Assembly: GCA_036652055.1 (NCBI GenBank)
Contig: JAVVWP010000003.1
Span: 1-64,000, forward strand
Length of the DNA stretch: 64,000 bases
Origin: Fimenecus sp036652055
GTDB lineage: Bacteria > Bacillota > Clostridia > Oscillospirales > Acutalibacteraceae
Reading direction: 5' to 3'
The notes under the pieces were generated by a model. That model searched no databases and was not told where the DNA came from. It was given only the letters and a program-made list of their open reading frames with translations. The translations under genes were made by a program, and so were the position numbers. Of this stretch, positions 15,444-24,884 are shown in pieces; within the stretch, counting starts at the first letter, position 1, and each line of letters starts with the position of its first letter.

Positions 15444-16463
15444 TTGAAAACTAAGCTTGAAGAAATCAGAAAAAAAGCTGAAGAAGAATTAAAAGTTCTT
15501 ACAGATGCCACAGAGCTTGAAAATTTTAGAGTTAAAATTCTTGGCAAAAAGGGAGAACTCACATCTATTTTAAAACAGATGGGTTCGCTTTCAGCAGAAG
15601 AAAGGCCTGTAATGGGGCAACTTGCAAATGAGGTTAGAGCCTCGATTGAAGCAATGCTTACCGAAAAAACCACAGAATTAAAAGTTAGAGAAATGGAGAA
15701 AAGGTTAAAAACCGAAACCATTGATGTCACTATGCCTGGCAAAAAGAGAGAAATGGGGCATAAGCACCCACTTTCAATCGTGCTTGACGAGGTTAAAGAC
15801 ATTTTCATTGGAATGGGTTTTGACTTTGCAACTGGCCCTGAGGTTGAATGGGATTATTATAACTTTGAGGCACTTAATCTTCCGCCTGACCACCCTGCCC
15901 GTGACACACAGGACACATTTTATATCACTGAAAAAATGCTTCTTAGAACTCAAACTTCTCCCGTTCAAATAAGAGTAATGGAAAAGCAAGAACCGCCAAT
16001 TAGAATTATTGCTCCTGGTCGAGTTTATCGCTCTGATGCTGTTGACGCAACACATTCTCCATTTTTCCATCAAATTGAGGGATTAGTTGTTGACAAGGGA
16101 ATTACAATGGGCGACCTTAAAGGAAATCTCATTGCTTTTGCTAAAAAAATGTATGGTGAAAACACAGAAATTCGCCTTAGACCTCACCACTTCCCATTTA
16201 CTGAACCATCTTGTGAAATTGATGTTACTTGTTTTAAATGTGGTGGCAAGGGTTGCCCAATGTGTAAGGGTGAAGGCTGGGTTGAAATTTTGGGTGCAGG
16301 AATGGTTCATCCAAAGGTTCTTAGAAATGGTGGAATTGATCCTGAAATATATTCGGGATACGCTTTTGGTGTAGGTCTTGAAAGACTTACAATGTTCCGC
16401 TTTAATATTGACGATATGAGATTATTATTTGAAAATGACCTAAGATTTTTAGGCCAGTTTTAA
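15444..16463 (+). CDS. pheS: Phenylalanyl-tRNA synthetase alpha subunit
   Basis: 339 residues. With PheT it charges tRNA-Phe in an alpha2-beta2 complex. An N-terminal coiled-coil arm (KLEEIRKKAEEELK) is followed by the class II core: GKKREMGHKHPLSIVLDEV, MGFDFATGPEVEWDYYNFEAL, DTFYITEKMLLRTQTSP (motif 2 region), RVYRSDAVDATHSPFFHQIEG and GFGLERLTMFR-like motif 3 (GVGLERLTMFRFNIDDMR). A Cys-rich knuckle CFKCGGKGCPMCKGEG is present. Likely start TTG at 15444, nine bases after AAGGA; an in-frame ATG nine bases earlier touches the SD. Regulated by the T-box upstream. Confidence 0.96.
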   Translation: MKTKLEEIRKKAEEELKVLTDATELENFRVKILGKKGELTSILKQMGSLSAEERPVMGQLANEVRASIEAMLTEKTTELKVREMEKRLKTETIDVTMPGKKREMGHKHPLSIVLDEVKDIFIGMGFDFATGPEVEWDYYNFEALNLPPDHPARDTQDTFYITEKMLLRTQTSPVQIRVMEKQEPPIRIIAPGRVYRSDAVDATHSPFFHQIEGLVVDKGITMGDLKGNLIAFAKKMYGENTEIRLRPHHFPFTEPSCEIDVTCFKCGGKGCPMCKGEGWVEILGAGMVHPKVLRNGGIDPEIYSGYAFGVGLERLTMFRFNIDDMRLLFENDLRFLGQF

Positions 16464-16478
16464 GGAAGGTGTGAGATT

Positions 16479-18857
16479 ATGAATTTATCAAAAAAATGGC
16501 TCAATGACTATGTTAAAATAGATGCTACTGACAAAGAATTTGCTGATGCTCTCACTCTTTCTGGCTCAAAGGTTGAAGCTTTTGAAAAAGAGGGCAAGGA
16601 CATTCAAAATGTTATTGTCGGCAAAGTTATTTCGCTTGAAAAGCACCCTGATTCTGACCATCTTTGGGTATGCCAAATTGATGTTGGTGCAGGTGAAAAC
16701 ATACAAATAGTTACAGGCGCACAAAATCTTAAAGAAAATGATGTTGTTCCCGTTGCTATGGATAATTCTTATGTTGGCGGAAATCACATCAAAAAAGGCA
16801 AATTAAGAGGTGTTCCCTCAAACGGAATGCTCTGTTCACTTTCTGAACTTGGGCTTACACTTCACGATTTTCCATATGCTGTTGAAGATGGCATTTTCGT
16901 TTTGGGTGATGACTGCAACGAAACTCTTGGAATGGATATTCACGAGGCTATCGGTCTTGATGACACAATTACCGAATTTGAAATCACTTCAAATCGCCCT
17001 GACTGCCTTTCAATTATTGGGCTTGCACGAGAAGCCGCAGCAACATTTGACAAAAAATTAGATATTCCTGTTCCTCATATTTCAAGGGTTCACGGTGATG
17101 TAAACAGTCATTTAAAGGTTTCAATCAAAGAGCCATCAAAATGCTATCGATATGTTGGCGGAGTTGTTGAGAATGTTCGCATTAAGCCATCACCGAGATG
17201 GATCCGTGAAAAGCTTCGTGCCTGCGGAATTCGCCCAATTAACAATATTGTTGATATTACAAACTTTGTTATGTTAGAATTTTGCCAGCCGATGCACGCT
17301 TTTGACCTTCGCTATCTAAAAGGTAATGAGGTTATTGTTAGAAACGCTGAAAATGGCGAGAAAATCACTACCCTTGATGGTGTAGAAAGAGAGCTTACTG
17401 ACGAAATGCTTGTAATTGCTGACAGTGAAAATCCTGTTGCAGTGGCAGGTGTTATGGGCGGTGAGTTTAGCGGAATTATGAATGACACTTCAACAATCGT
17501 GTTTGAATCAGCTATGTTTAACGGTTCTTCAATCAGAAAAACTGCAAAAGCACTCGCAATGAGGACTGAAGCTTCGGCAAGATATGAAAAAGAGCTTGAT
17601 CCATCAAACTGCCTTAACTCGCTTATGCGAGCCTTGCAACTTGTTGAGGAGCTTGACGCAGGCGATGTTGTTCGTGGCGTTATCGATTGTGATTATTCTG
17701 ACAAAACAATTAAAAAGCTACCTTTTAATCCAACTTGGGTTAATAACTTTATCGGCATTGATGTTTCGGCAGAAAATCAGCAGAAAATCCTTGAAAAAAT
17801 TGGATTTAAAGTTGAAAATGGTGAAATAATTATTCCGTCATTTAGAAATGATATTGAACATCAAGCTGATATTTCAGAAGAAATCGCAAGATTTTATGGC
17901 TATGACAATATTCCCGACCGCGCTCTTTCAGGCGTTGCAAACGGTGGATATACTCCTTTTCAAAAGTTTGAAAACAATGTTAATAATATTATGCTTGCAG
18001 AAGGATTTTCAGAAATTTGCACCTATCCTTTTATAAGTCCAAAGGCATATGATAAAATTTGTCTCGAAAAAGACGATAAACTTAGAAGCTGTGTTGTAAT
18101 CACAAATCCATTGGGCGAAGATACTTCAGTTATGAGGACAACCGCAATTCCATCAATGCTTGAGGTGCTTAGTCGTAACTATAATAATCGTAATAAAAGT
18201 GCTGCCCTTTATGAAATTGCAGCAGAATATATTAGCAACGGTAAAGACGAGCTTCCATCAGAGCCACCAAAAGTTGTTATGGGAATGTATGGCGATGAGG
18301 CTGACTATTTCTCGTTAAAGGGTGCAGTTGAAGAACTTCTTTCACGGTCTTGCCTTAAAAATTATGATGTTGAGCCTGTAACCGATAATCCAACTTTCCA
18401 CCCAGGCAGAGCAGCTAAGATAATCACAAACGGAAAATGCCTCGGAATTTTAGGTGAAATTCATCCAAAAGTGCTTTCAAATTATTCAATCGGTGTTAAA
18501 GCTTATGTCGCTGATATTGATATGACGATTTTATTTGACGAGGGCGAAACCAACAAGATTTATAAGCCTCTTCCAAAATTCCCAGCAGTTGAGCGTGACC
18601 TTGCATTTGTTTGCGAAAAGACTATTCCTGTATTAAAACTCGAAAAAATCATAGCTGAAGCAATTGGTAAAATGCTTGAAAAAGTTGAACTTTTTGATGT
18701 GTATGAGGGAACTCAAATTGCAGATGGAATGAAAAGCGTCGCATTTAGCTTAAAGCTTCGTGCAACTGACAAAACAATGACCGATGAAGATGCCGATTTG
18801 GCAGTTAAAAAAGCGATTAAGGCACTCGAAAATATCGGTATTAGCCTTAGAAGTTAA
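16479..18857 (+). CDS. pheT: Phenylalanyl-tRNA synthetase beta subunit
   Basis: 792 residues, the usual bacterial length. Domain order seen: N-terminal OB-fold tRNA-binding domain (GKVISLEKHPDSDHLWVCQID), B3/B4 editing domain (KCYRYVGGVVENVRIKPSP, NNIVDITNFVMLEFCQPMHAFD), B5 (RNDIEHQADISEEIARFYGYDNI), the catalytic-like core and the C-terminal anticodon-binding FDX-ACB domain (FPAVERDLAFVCEKT, KSVAFSLKLRATDKTMTDEDA). Starts 15 bases after pheS with AAGGAAGGTGTGA as SD. Terminated by the hairpin at 18878. Confidence 0.97.
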   Translation: MNLSKKWLNDYVKIDATDKEFADALTLSGSKVEAFEKEGKDIQNVIVGKVISLEKHPDSDHLWVCQIDVGAGENIQIVTGAQNLKENDVVPVAMDNSYVGGNHIKKGKLRGVPSNGMLCSLSELGLTLHDFPYAVEDGIFVLGDDCNETLGMDIHEAIGLDDTITEFEITSNRPDCLSIIGLAREAAATFDKKLDIPVPHISRVHGDVNSHLKVSIKEPSKCYRYVGGVVENVRIKPSPRWIREKLRACGIRPINNIVDITNFVMLEFCQPMHAFDLRYLKGNEVIVRNAENGEKITTLDGVERELTDEMLVIADSENPVAVAGVMGGEFSGIMNDTSTIVFESAMFNGSSIRKTAKALAMRTEASARYEKELDPSNCLNSLMRALQLVEELDAGDVVRGVIDCDYSDKTIKKLPFNPTWVNNFIGIDVSAENQQKILEKIGFKVENGEIIIPSFRNDIEHQADISEEIARFYGYDNIPDRALSGVANGGYTPFQKFENNVNNIMLAEGFSEICTYPFISPKAYDKICLEKDDKLRSCVVITNPLGEDTSVMRTTAIPSMLEVLSRNYNNRNKSAALYEIAAEYISNGKDELPSEPPKVVMGMYGDEADYFSLKGAVEELLSRSCLKNYDVEPVTDNPTFHPGRAAKIITNGKCLGILGEIHPKVLSNYSIGVKAYVADIDMTILFDEGETNKIYKPLPKFPAVERDLAFVCEKTIPVLKLEKIIAEAIGKMLEKVELFDVYEGTQIADGMKSVAFSLKLRATDKTMTDEDADLAVKKAIKALENIGISLRS

Positions 18858-18877
18858 AAATTAAATAAAACCAAAAG

Positions 18878-18909
18878 ACAGCCCACAGAGAATTATTTTC
18901 TGTGGCTGT
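18878..18909 (+). terminator. Intrinsic terminator of pheST
   Basis: ACAGCCCACAGA / TCTGTGGCTGT stem with one bulged C, followed by TTTTTTTG. Confidence 0.88.
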
Positions 18910-19027
18910 TTTTTTGTTTTTAAAATATTCAAAAGCTGTTAATATTTTAATGATATTTTATTAGAAAAATATTTCGTTTAACTTTGTAAATGATAATAGT
19001 AATAAAAATAGTTTAGGAGAAAAAAAT

Positions 19028-20857
19028 ATGTGTGGAATTATTGGATTTATAGGCGACCAGCCCTGTGCTGATATTTTATTAAAAGGACTTTCAAAGCTTG
19101 AATACAGAGGTTATGATTCGGCAGGAATAGCACTTTTAGAGAATAATAAAATCGAATGTTTTAAAGAGAAAGGTCGGCTTTCTAATCTCTGTGAAGAAAT
19201 TGAAACAAAAAGCAATCTCACAGCGACACTTGGAATTGGGCATACACGATGGGCAACGCACGGTAAACCATCTAAAATAAATTCGCATCCTCACCTTAGC
19301 AACAACGAAAAATTTGCAATTGTTCATAATGGAATAATTGAGAATTATTCATCACTTAGAGCTGATTTAATGGCAAAAGGGTATAGATTTTTATCAGAAA
19401 CCGACACCGAGGTCGTATCTGTTTTATTAGAGGATAATGATAACGGAAATATTCTTGAAACAATTAAAAAAACCGTGGATATGCTAAGTGGTTCTTATGC
19501 TCTTGGGATTATTTCGTCTGATGATAACAACACATTATATTGTGTTCGCCACAGCAGTCCTCTTATTGTTGGTCTGTCTGACAACAAGCAGTTTATTGCC
19601 TCTGACATCACTCCCCTTTTAAGCTACACGAGAACAATTATGCAGCTTTCTGATGGTGAAATCGGCGTTCTTAAAAAAAGCGAAGTTACAATTTATGATG
19701 AAAATCTATGCGAAGTTAAAAAAGAAACTACCAATATAACTTGGAATGTTGAAACCGCTGAAAAGGGCGGATATGAGCATTTTATGTTAAAAGAAATATT
19801 CGAGCAACCAAAGGCAATAAGGGATACTATTGAACCTCGAATTAAAAATAATGAAATCGTTTTTGACGAACTTTTGCTATCAGATGATGACATTAAAAGC
19901 ATTAATAAAATTTTTATTGTTGCCTGCGGAAGTGCTTACCATGTCGGAATGATAGGCAAATATTATCTTGAAGATATAACAAGAATTTCTACCGAGGCTG
20001 ATGTTGCAAGCGAATTTAGATATAGAAATCCAATTATCGACGAAAATACCCTCTGCATTATCATTAGCCAATCGGGCGAAACCGCCGACACTCTTGCGGC
20101 TCTTAGGCTTTGCAATGAGAAAAATGCAAAAACTGTTTCACTTGTAAATGTTGTTGGCAGTACAATTGCGAACGAAAGTCAAAGCGTTCTTTACACCTGG
20201 GCAGGCCCTGAAATAAGCGTCGCAACCACCAAAGCCTATTCAACTCAACTTGCTCTGCTTTATGAATTAGGGCTTTTTATTGCGGATAAACGAAATTGCA
20301 TTAGCAAAGAAAAATATAAAATGTGCATTGAAGAAATTAGAAGTATTCCTGATAAAATTAGTGATATTTTGAATTCTTCTCACGAAATAAAACATCTTGC
20401 TGAGCGTTACGCTTATCTTGACCACGCCTATTTCATTGGCAGAAATCTTGACTATGCTCTCGCAATGGAAGGCTCGCTAAAGCTTAAAGAAATCAGCTAT
20501 ATTCATTCTGAAAGTTACCCTGCTGGCGAGTTAAAGCACGGAACAATTTCACTGATTGAAGAAAAAACATTTGTAGTCGGGATTTTGTGCTGTGACGATT
20601 TGATTGAAAAAACAATGTCAAATATCAAAGAAGTTAGAGCAAGGGGGGCGGAGATTTTAAGCCTTACCACTGAAGAAAACGCCGCATTCGTTAGCACTGA
20701 AAGCGATAATGTTTTGACTGTTCCCAAAATTTACAAGTCATTTATGCCCTCGCTTGAAGTCGTGCCAATGCAACTTTTGGGGTATTATATTGCAAAGGCA
20801 AGACATTGTGACATTGACAAACCCCGAAATCTTGCAAAAAGTGTTACCGTTGAATGA
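19028..20857 (+). CDS. glmS: Glutamine-fructose-6-phosphate aminotransferase
   Basis: 609 residues. Makes glucosamine-6-phosphate for peptidoglycan precursors. The N-terminal Ntn glutaminase has catalytic Cys 2 (MCGIIGFIGD), YRGYDSAGIA, HTRWATHGKPS and HNGIIENY. Two SIS isomerase domains follow (VACGSAYHVGMIGKYY, SQSGETADTLAALR, FIGRNLDYALAMEGSLKLKEI) and the C-terminus ends in NLAKSVTVE as in GlmS. TAGGAG precedes the ATG. The roughly 120-base leader lacks the glmS ribozyme core, so the ribozyme control known from many Gram-positives is absent here. Terminated by a strong hairpin. Confidence 0.97.
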   Translation: MCGIIGFIGDQPCADILLKGLSKLEYRGYDSAGIALLENNKIECFKEKGRLSNLCEEIETKSNLTATLGIGHTRWATHGKPSKINSHPHLSNNEKFAIVHNGIIENYSSLRADLMAKGYRFLSETDTEVVSVLLEDNDNGNILETIKKTVDMLSGSYALGIISSDDNNTLYCVRHSSPLIVGLSDNKQFIASDITPLLSYTRTIMQLSDGEIGVLKKSEVTIYDENLCEVKKETTNITWNVETAEKGGYEHFMLKEIFEQPKAIRDTIEPRIKNNEIVFDELLLSDDDIKSINKIFIVACGSAYHVGMIGKYYLEDITRISTEADVASEFRYRNPIIDENTLCIIISQSGETADTLAALRLCNEKNAKTVSLVNVVGSTIANESQSVLYTWAGPEISVATTKAYSTQLALLYELGLFIADKRNCISKEKYKMCIEEIRSIPDKISDILNSSHEIKHLAERYAYLDHAYFIGRNLDYALAMEGSLKLKEISYIHSESYPAGELKHGTISLIEEKTFVVGILCCDDLIEKTMSNIKEVRARGAEILSLTTEENAAFVSTESDNVLTVPKIYKSFMPSLEVVPMQLLGYYIAKARHCDIDKPRNLAKSVTVE

Positions 20858-20863
20858 GAAAAG

Positions 20864-20896
20864 CCCCCATTTAGATGAAAAATATCTAAATGGGGG
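20864..20896 (+). terminator. Intrinsic terminator of glmS
   Basis: Perfect 13-bp stem CCCCCATTTAGAT / ATCTAAATGGGGG with a 7-base loop, followed by TTTTGGTTTGG. Confidence 0.88.
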
Positions 20897-20947
20897 TTTT
20901 GGTTTGGTTTAGCGGGCGAACACATAGGTTCGCCCCTACAATTGGCG

Positions 20948-21029
20948 GTCATTCTGAGCTTGCGAAGAATCGCAAGGGCTGCCACAAAGATGCTTAGTGG
21001 ATGAGATCCTTCGCTTTGCTCAGGATGAC
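20948..21029. repeat. Imperfect long inverted repeat (GTCATTCTGAG type)
   Basis: The left arm starting GTCATTCTGAGCTTGCGAAG near 20948 is the near reverse complement of the right arm CTTCGCTTTGCTCAGGATG ending near 21029. It is intergenic, without coding capacity. GTCATTCTGAGC...GAAGAATC sequences are, as I recall, dispersed in many gut-bacterial genomes. It sits in a 510-base gap (20858-21367) that otherwise holds the glmS terminator and two copies of the other repeat family. Confidence 0.65.
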
Positions 21030-21150
21030 ACGCAGTGGGGGTTGTAGGGTTTGATGCCCACATCAAACCGTTAGTGATTTATTGAATTTGCAAAGCGGCC
21101 TTGACCGCTTTCCTACACTCCCCCTTGCTCTGGTTTTGCTTATATCTTAG

Positions 21151-21200
21151 TTGCTCCCTCCTTCAGTCAGCTCCGCTGACAGCTTCCTCCAGAGGAAGCG
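21151..21200. repeat. CTCCCTCCTTCAG repeat, copy 1
   Basis: TTGCTCCCTCCTTCAGTC, then GTCAGC tcc GCTGAC, then GCTTCCTC ca GAGGAAGC. Two nested palindromes at 21166-21180 and 21182-21199. A further GAGGAAGC follows near 21213. Related copies lie at 21259, 40050-40328 and 58860. Confidence 0.85.
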
Positions 21201-21258
21201 TGGGGTTGCTCCGAGGAAGCGTAGAGAAAGGTTACTCTATTTTTGCTTGTATCTATTT

Positions 21259-21309
21259 TGCTCCCTCCTTCAGTCAACTGCGGTTGACAGCTTCCTCCAG
21301 AGGAAGCGT
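21259..21309. repeat. CTCCCTCCTTCAG repeat, copy 2
   Basis: Same order as copy 1, but the first palindrome is GTCAAC / GTTGAC (21273-21288): the bases differ while pairing is kept. GCTTCCTC / GAGGAAGC follows at 21290-21307, and an extra GAGGAAGC lies near 21322. Confidence 0.85.
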
Positions 21310-21367
21310 AGGGGTTGCTCAGAGGAAGCGTTGGGGTTACTCTGTTTTTGCTTATATCTGTTTTCTT

Positions 21368-23809
21368 TTATTTATTCTTTTGCGTGAATACAAATTCATC
21401 TTCTTTTGCATCGCATTCATAAGATTTGCCTGCTATTATATTGCCTTTTAGCATTTCTTCTGAAAGCTTATCTTCAATCTTATTTTGAATTGCACGCTTT
21501 AGAGGTCTTGCTCCGTACACCTCATCAAATCCTGCGTCACAAATTTTATCGACTGCCATTTCAGTGAATGAAACCTCAGTATCCATTGTTTTGACTCTTG
21601 CTGAAAGTATATCTAAAAGGCGTCTTGCAATTTTTCTTATATCATCTTTACTAAGACGCTTAAACACGATTATATCGTCAATTCGATTGAGAAATTCAGG
21701 CTTAAATGTATTTTTAAGCTCTCCCATAACTGCTGTCTTTATTGCCTCATCATTGTTTTGCTTTTCCTTTTCATCGTTTGAAAATCCAAAGGCATTTTGC
21801 TTTGATGTGATTAGCTTTGCACCTACATTTGAGGTCATTATAATTACGCAGTTTTTAAAATCTACTTTTCTGCCCTGTGCATCTGTTAATATTCCATCAT
21901 CAAGAATTTGAAGTAGCATATTAAATACATCTGGGTGTGCTTTTTCGATTTCGTCAAACAAGATTACTGAATATGGCTTTCTTCTAACCTTTTCGGTCAG
22001 CTGACCGCCTTCTTCAAATCCGACATAACCTGGAGGCGAACCGACAAGCCGTGACACTGTATGCTTTTCCATATATTCAGACATATCAAGCCTTATCATT
22101 GCGTTTTCGTCGCCAAACATTGAAGAAGCAAGTGCCTTGCAAAGCTCTGTCTTGCCTACACCTGTCGGCCCTAAAAACACGAATGAGCCTATTGGCTTTT
22201 TGGGATCTTTAAGACCTACTCTGCCCCTTCGTATCGCTCTTGAAACTGCTGATACTGCCTCGTCTTGACCTACTATTCTTTGATGAAGCTCATCTTCCAT
22301 ATTGAGTAGTCTTTCGCTTTCCTGAGTTGTTAGCTGCTTTAAGGGAATGCCCGTCCAAGATGAAACGATTATTGCTATTTCTGATGAACCCACTTCATCT
22401 TTAATTCTATCTGTTTCACTTTGCCATTTTGCCCGCTGCGTATTAAGCTCACTTGCAATCTTTTTTTCTTCGTCACGCAAAGAGGCTGCTCGTTCAAAAT
22501 CTTGTGAATTTACCGCTGACATTTTTTCGGCTTCTATCTGTTTTTGCCTGTTTTCAAGCTCTTTTACCTCTGGCGGTGCTGTAAAGGCTCTAAGCCTTAC
22601 ACGAGATGCCGCTTCGTCGATAAGATCGATTGCTTTATCTGGCAAAAATCTATCACCAATATAGCGTGCTGAAAGTTTTACTGACGCTATTATTGCTTCA
22701 TCGGTAATTTTCACCTTATGATGTGCCTCATATTTGTCACGCAAGCCCTTTAGTATTTCTATTGCTTCGTCCTCTGACGGCTCACCTACTGTTATTGGCT
22801 GAAAACGCCTTTCAAGTGCTGTATCTTTTTCTATATGCTTTCTGTATTCATCAATAGTTGTTGCACCGATAACCTGAAGTTCGCCCCTTGCAAGTGATGG
22901 CTTTAAAATGTTTGCGGCATCAACTGCACCTTCGGCACTGCCTGCACCAATAAGCGTATGAACTTCATCTATAAAAAGTATTGTATCCTTAGAATTTTTC
23001 ACTTCATCAATGACTTTTTTTATTCTCTCCTCAAAGTCGCCACGATATTTTGTACCTGCGACCATTCCTGTTAAATCGAGTGAAAAAATCTTTTTGTATT
23101 TTAGTAATTCTGGAACTTCTCCGCTTACAATTTTAAGTGCTAACCCTTCTGCTATTGCAGTTTTTCCAACACCAGGTTCACCAATTAAGCAAGGATTGTT
23201 TTTTGTTCTTCTTGAAAGAATTTGAATTACTCTTTCTATTTCTTCTTGCCTACCTATTACTGGATCAATCTGATGATTTTTTGCCATTTCTGTTAAATCT
23301 CTGCCGAACTGGCTTAAAGTGGATTTATCATTTGTTGACTTTCCATTAGACGCTTTAGAGCCTCCGCTACTGCCCATTAATTGTTTTGTAACATCATTTG
23401 CTAAATCCTGCATTGAAATTCCTGCGGCTGTCAAAAGCTGTGTTGCACACGAAGAACTTTCATGAGCAATTGAAAGCAAAATATGCTCTGTACCTACTAA
23501 ATCTTGATTCATTGAGCGTGCTATTCCTACTGCTGTTTCAATTATATTTTTACTTCTTGGAGTAAAATCATCGGGCGAAAGCTCTGTTGGTAAGCCAACG
23601 CCTATTGTTTGCTTTATATATTCCTCGATTGCTTTATATGTGACTTTTTTGCAAGACAGCACCGTGCCTGCTACCGTGCTTAAATCTGAAAGCAAACCCA
23701 GCAAAAGATGCTCGCTTCCAATATAGGTATGTCCCAAATTCTCAGCTGCTTCAACCGCTGCGTTGAGGGACCTATTTGCTTTTTCTGTAAAACCTGTGAA
23801 ATTGAACAT
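21368..23809 (-). CDS. clpC: ClpC-type AAA+ unfoldase ATPase
   Basis: 813 residues. It feeds proteins, including McsB-tagged phosphoarginine substrates, to ClpP. Domains in order: Clp N-domain repeats (FTEKANRSLNAAVEAAENLG, HILLSIAHESSSCATQLL), AAA-1 with Walker A GEPGVGKTAIAEGLA and Walker B ILFIDEVHTLIGAG, a UVR/M-domain coiled coil (KQIEAEKMSAVNSQDFERAA), AAA-2 with GPTGVGKTELCKALA and VILFDEIEKAHPDVF, and the C-terminal D2-small domain with VYGARPLKRAIQ. AAAGGA precedes the ATG by 8 bases with an out-of-frame ATG between. Last gene of the ctsR operon; controlled by CtsR boxes near 25.9 kb. Confidence 0.97.
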   Translation of the reverse strand: MFNFTGFTEKANRSLNAAVEAAENLGHTYIGSEHLLLGLLSDLSTVAGTVLSCKKVTYKAIEEYIKQTIGVGLPTELSPDDFTPRSKNIIETAVGIARSMNQDLVGTEHILLSIAHESSSCATQLLTAAGISMQDLANDVTKQLMGSSGGSKASNGKSTNDKSTLSQFGRDLTEMAKNHQIDPVIGRQEEIERVIQILSRRTKNNPCLIGEPGVGKTAIAEGLALKIVSGEVPELLKYKKIFSLDLTGMVAGTKYRGDFEERIKKVIDEVKNSKDTILFIDEVHTLIGAGSAEGAVDAANILKPSLARGELQVIGATTIDEYRKHIEKDTALERRFQPITVGEPSEDEAIEILKGLRDKYEAHHKVKITDEAIIASVKLSARYIGDRFLPDKAIDLIDEAASRVRLRAFTAPPEVKELENRQKQIEAEKMSAVNSQDFERAASLRDEEKKIASELNTQRAKWQSETDRIKDEVGSSEIAIIVSSWTGIPLKQLTTQESERLLNMEDELHQRIVGQDEAVSAVSRAIRRGRVGLKDPKKPIGSFVFLGPTGVGKTELCKALASSMFGDENAMIRLDMSEYMEKHTVSRLVGSPPGYVGFEEGGQLTEKVRRKPYSVILFDEIEKAHPDVFNMLLQILDDGILTDAQGRKVDFKNCVIIMTSNVGAKLITSKQNAFGFSNDEKEKQNNDEAIKTAVMGELKNTFKPEFLNRIDDIIVFKRLSKDDIRKIARRLLDILSARVKTMDTEVSFTEMAVDKICDAGFDEVYGARPLKRAIQNKIEDKLSEEMLKGNIIAGKSYECDAKEDEFVFTQKNK

Positions 23810-23857
23810 ACTATCATTCCTTTCAAACTTATTGGGTTTTTAAATATCCATTTTTTA

Positions 23858-24862
23858 TTAAAGCCGTTCTCTTACTATTTTTGCCCTTTCAATGTCCCTA
23901 TCCTTACTATCTAAAGCTTTTCCAACAAGTGCATTTATTGATGCAGGTTGAAGTGACACCATTAATTCATCAATGACAGCTGTTTTTATGTCTAATATAT
24001 TTGCAACTGCACCAAGGCGTACTTTTGAAATAAGCTCTAAAAATTCTCTTGTTGTGAGAAGTCTTGCTGATTTTAGAATTCCATAGGCTCTGAATATTTC
24101 ATCTTGCGTTTCAATATTCTTAACTATTTCGGCTCTTGCATTTCTTTCTTCTTTTGCAAGCTGTAATGTTATGGTTTTAAGATTTTCTATTGCATCTTTT
24201 TCTGAAATCCCGAGTGTAACTTGATTGCTAAGCTGATAAAGCTCGCCCATTGGTGCTGTTCCCTCGCCAAACGCCCCTCTGATTGTTAAGCCAAGCTTTG
24301 AAACAGTTGAGGCAAGACTTCCCATTTGCCCACAAAGAGTGAGTGCAGGAAGGTGCAGCATAACTGACGCTCTCATACCTGTTCCTATATTTGTTGGACA
24401 AACCGTTAAATATCCAAGGCGTTCATCAAATGCGAATTTTAGCTTTTCATTTAGTTCATTGTCAACCCTATTAGCAATTTCATATGCTGTGGTAAGAGAA
24501 AAACCAGATTTCATTACCTGCAATCTAATATGGTCCTCCTCCATCAACATTATACTTATATCTTCACTTTCAGAAAGTAAAAGCGCTCTGCCATCAGGTG
24601 AAGATGCAAATTCAGGGCTTATTATGTGCTTTTCTGCAAGTGAAATCATCTCAGAGCCTGTTAGAGTTTTCATTTCGGTAAATGTTAATTTTTCTCTATC
24701 ACAAACAGCGTCACGAATTTTTTCGTTTAATTTTATTCTAACTTTTGTATCAAGCTTATGTGGAAAAGGATATTCTTCTATATTTCTTGCAAGTCGAATT
24801 CGTGTGCTTATTACCACATCACTCTGTTCGCCCTCACCTAAATACCATTTATTAGTTGCCAT
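23858..24862 (-). CDS. mcsB: Protein arginine kinase McsB
   Basis: 334 residues of the ATP:guanido phosphotransferase fold. McsB phosphorylates arginines, marking proteins for ClpCP and inactivating CtsR. Motifs: DVVISTRIRLARNIEEYPFP (ATP-contacting Arg residues), MLMEEDHIRLQVMKSG, YLTVCPTNIGTGMRASVMLHLP with the conserved Cys of guanido kinases, IRGAFGEGTAPMGELYQLSNQ and NIETQDEIFRAYGILKSAR. Length as in Bacillus McsB minus a short tail. Third gene of the operon; the SD GAAAGGA runs into a decoy ATG before the true ATG. Confidence 0.96.
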   Translation of the reverse strand: MATNKWYLGEGEQSDVVISTRIRLARNIEEYPFPHKLDTKVRIKLNEKIRDAVCDREKLTFTEMKTLTGSEMISLAEKHIISPEFASSPDGRALLLSESEDISIMLMEEDHIRLQVMKSGFSLTTAYEIANRVDNELNEKLKFAFDERLGYLTVCPTNIGTGMRASVMLHLPALTLCGQMGSLASTVSKLGLTIRGAFGEGTAPMGELYQLSNQVTLGISEKDAIENLKTITLQLAKEERNARAEIVKNIETQDEIFRAYGILKSARLLTTREFLELISKVRLGAVANILDIKTAVIDELMVSLQPASINALVGKALDSKDRDIERAKIVRERL

Positions 24863-24884
24863 TTTATTGTCATTCCTTTCAATT

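Noticed and set aside
18910..19027. glmS ribozyme in the glmS leader
   Set aside because: The leader of about 120 bases shows none of the conserved ribozyme core and is too short and AT-rich; glmS here lacks the ribozyme.
21101..21451. Plus-strand open frames over the 21.2-kb repeats
   Set aside because: Coding potential comes from the repeat copies; no SD and no similarity to proteins.
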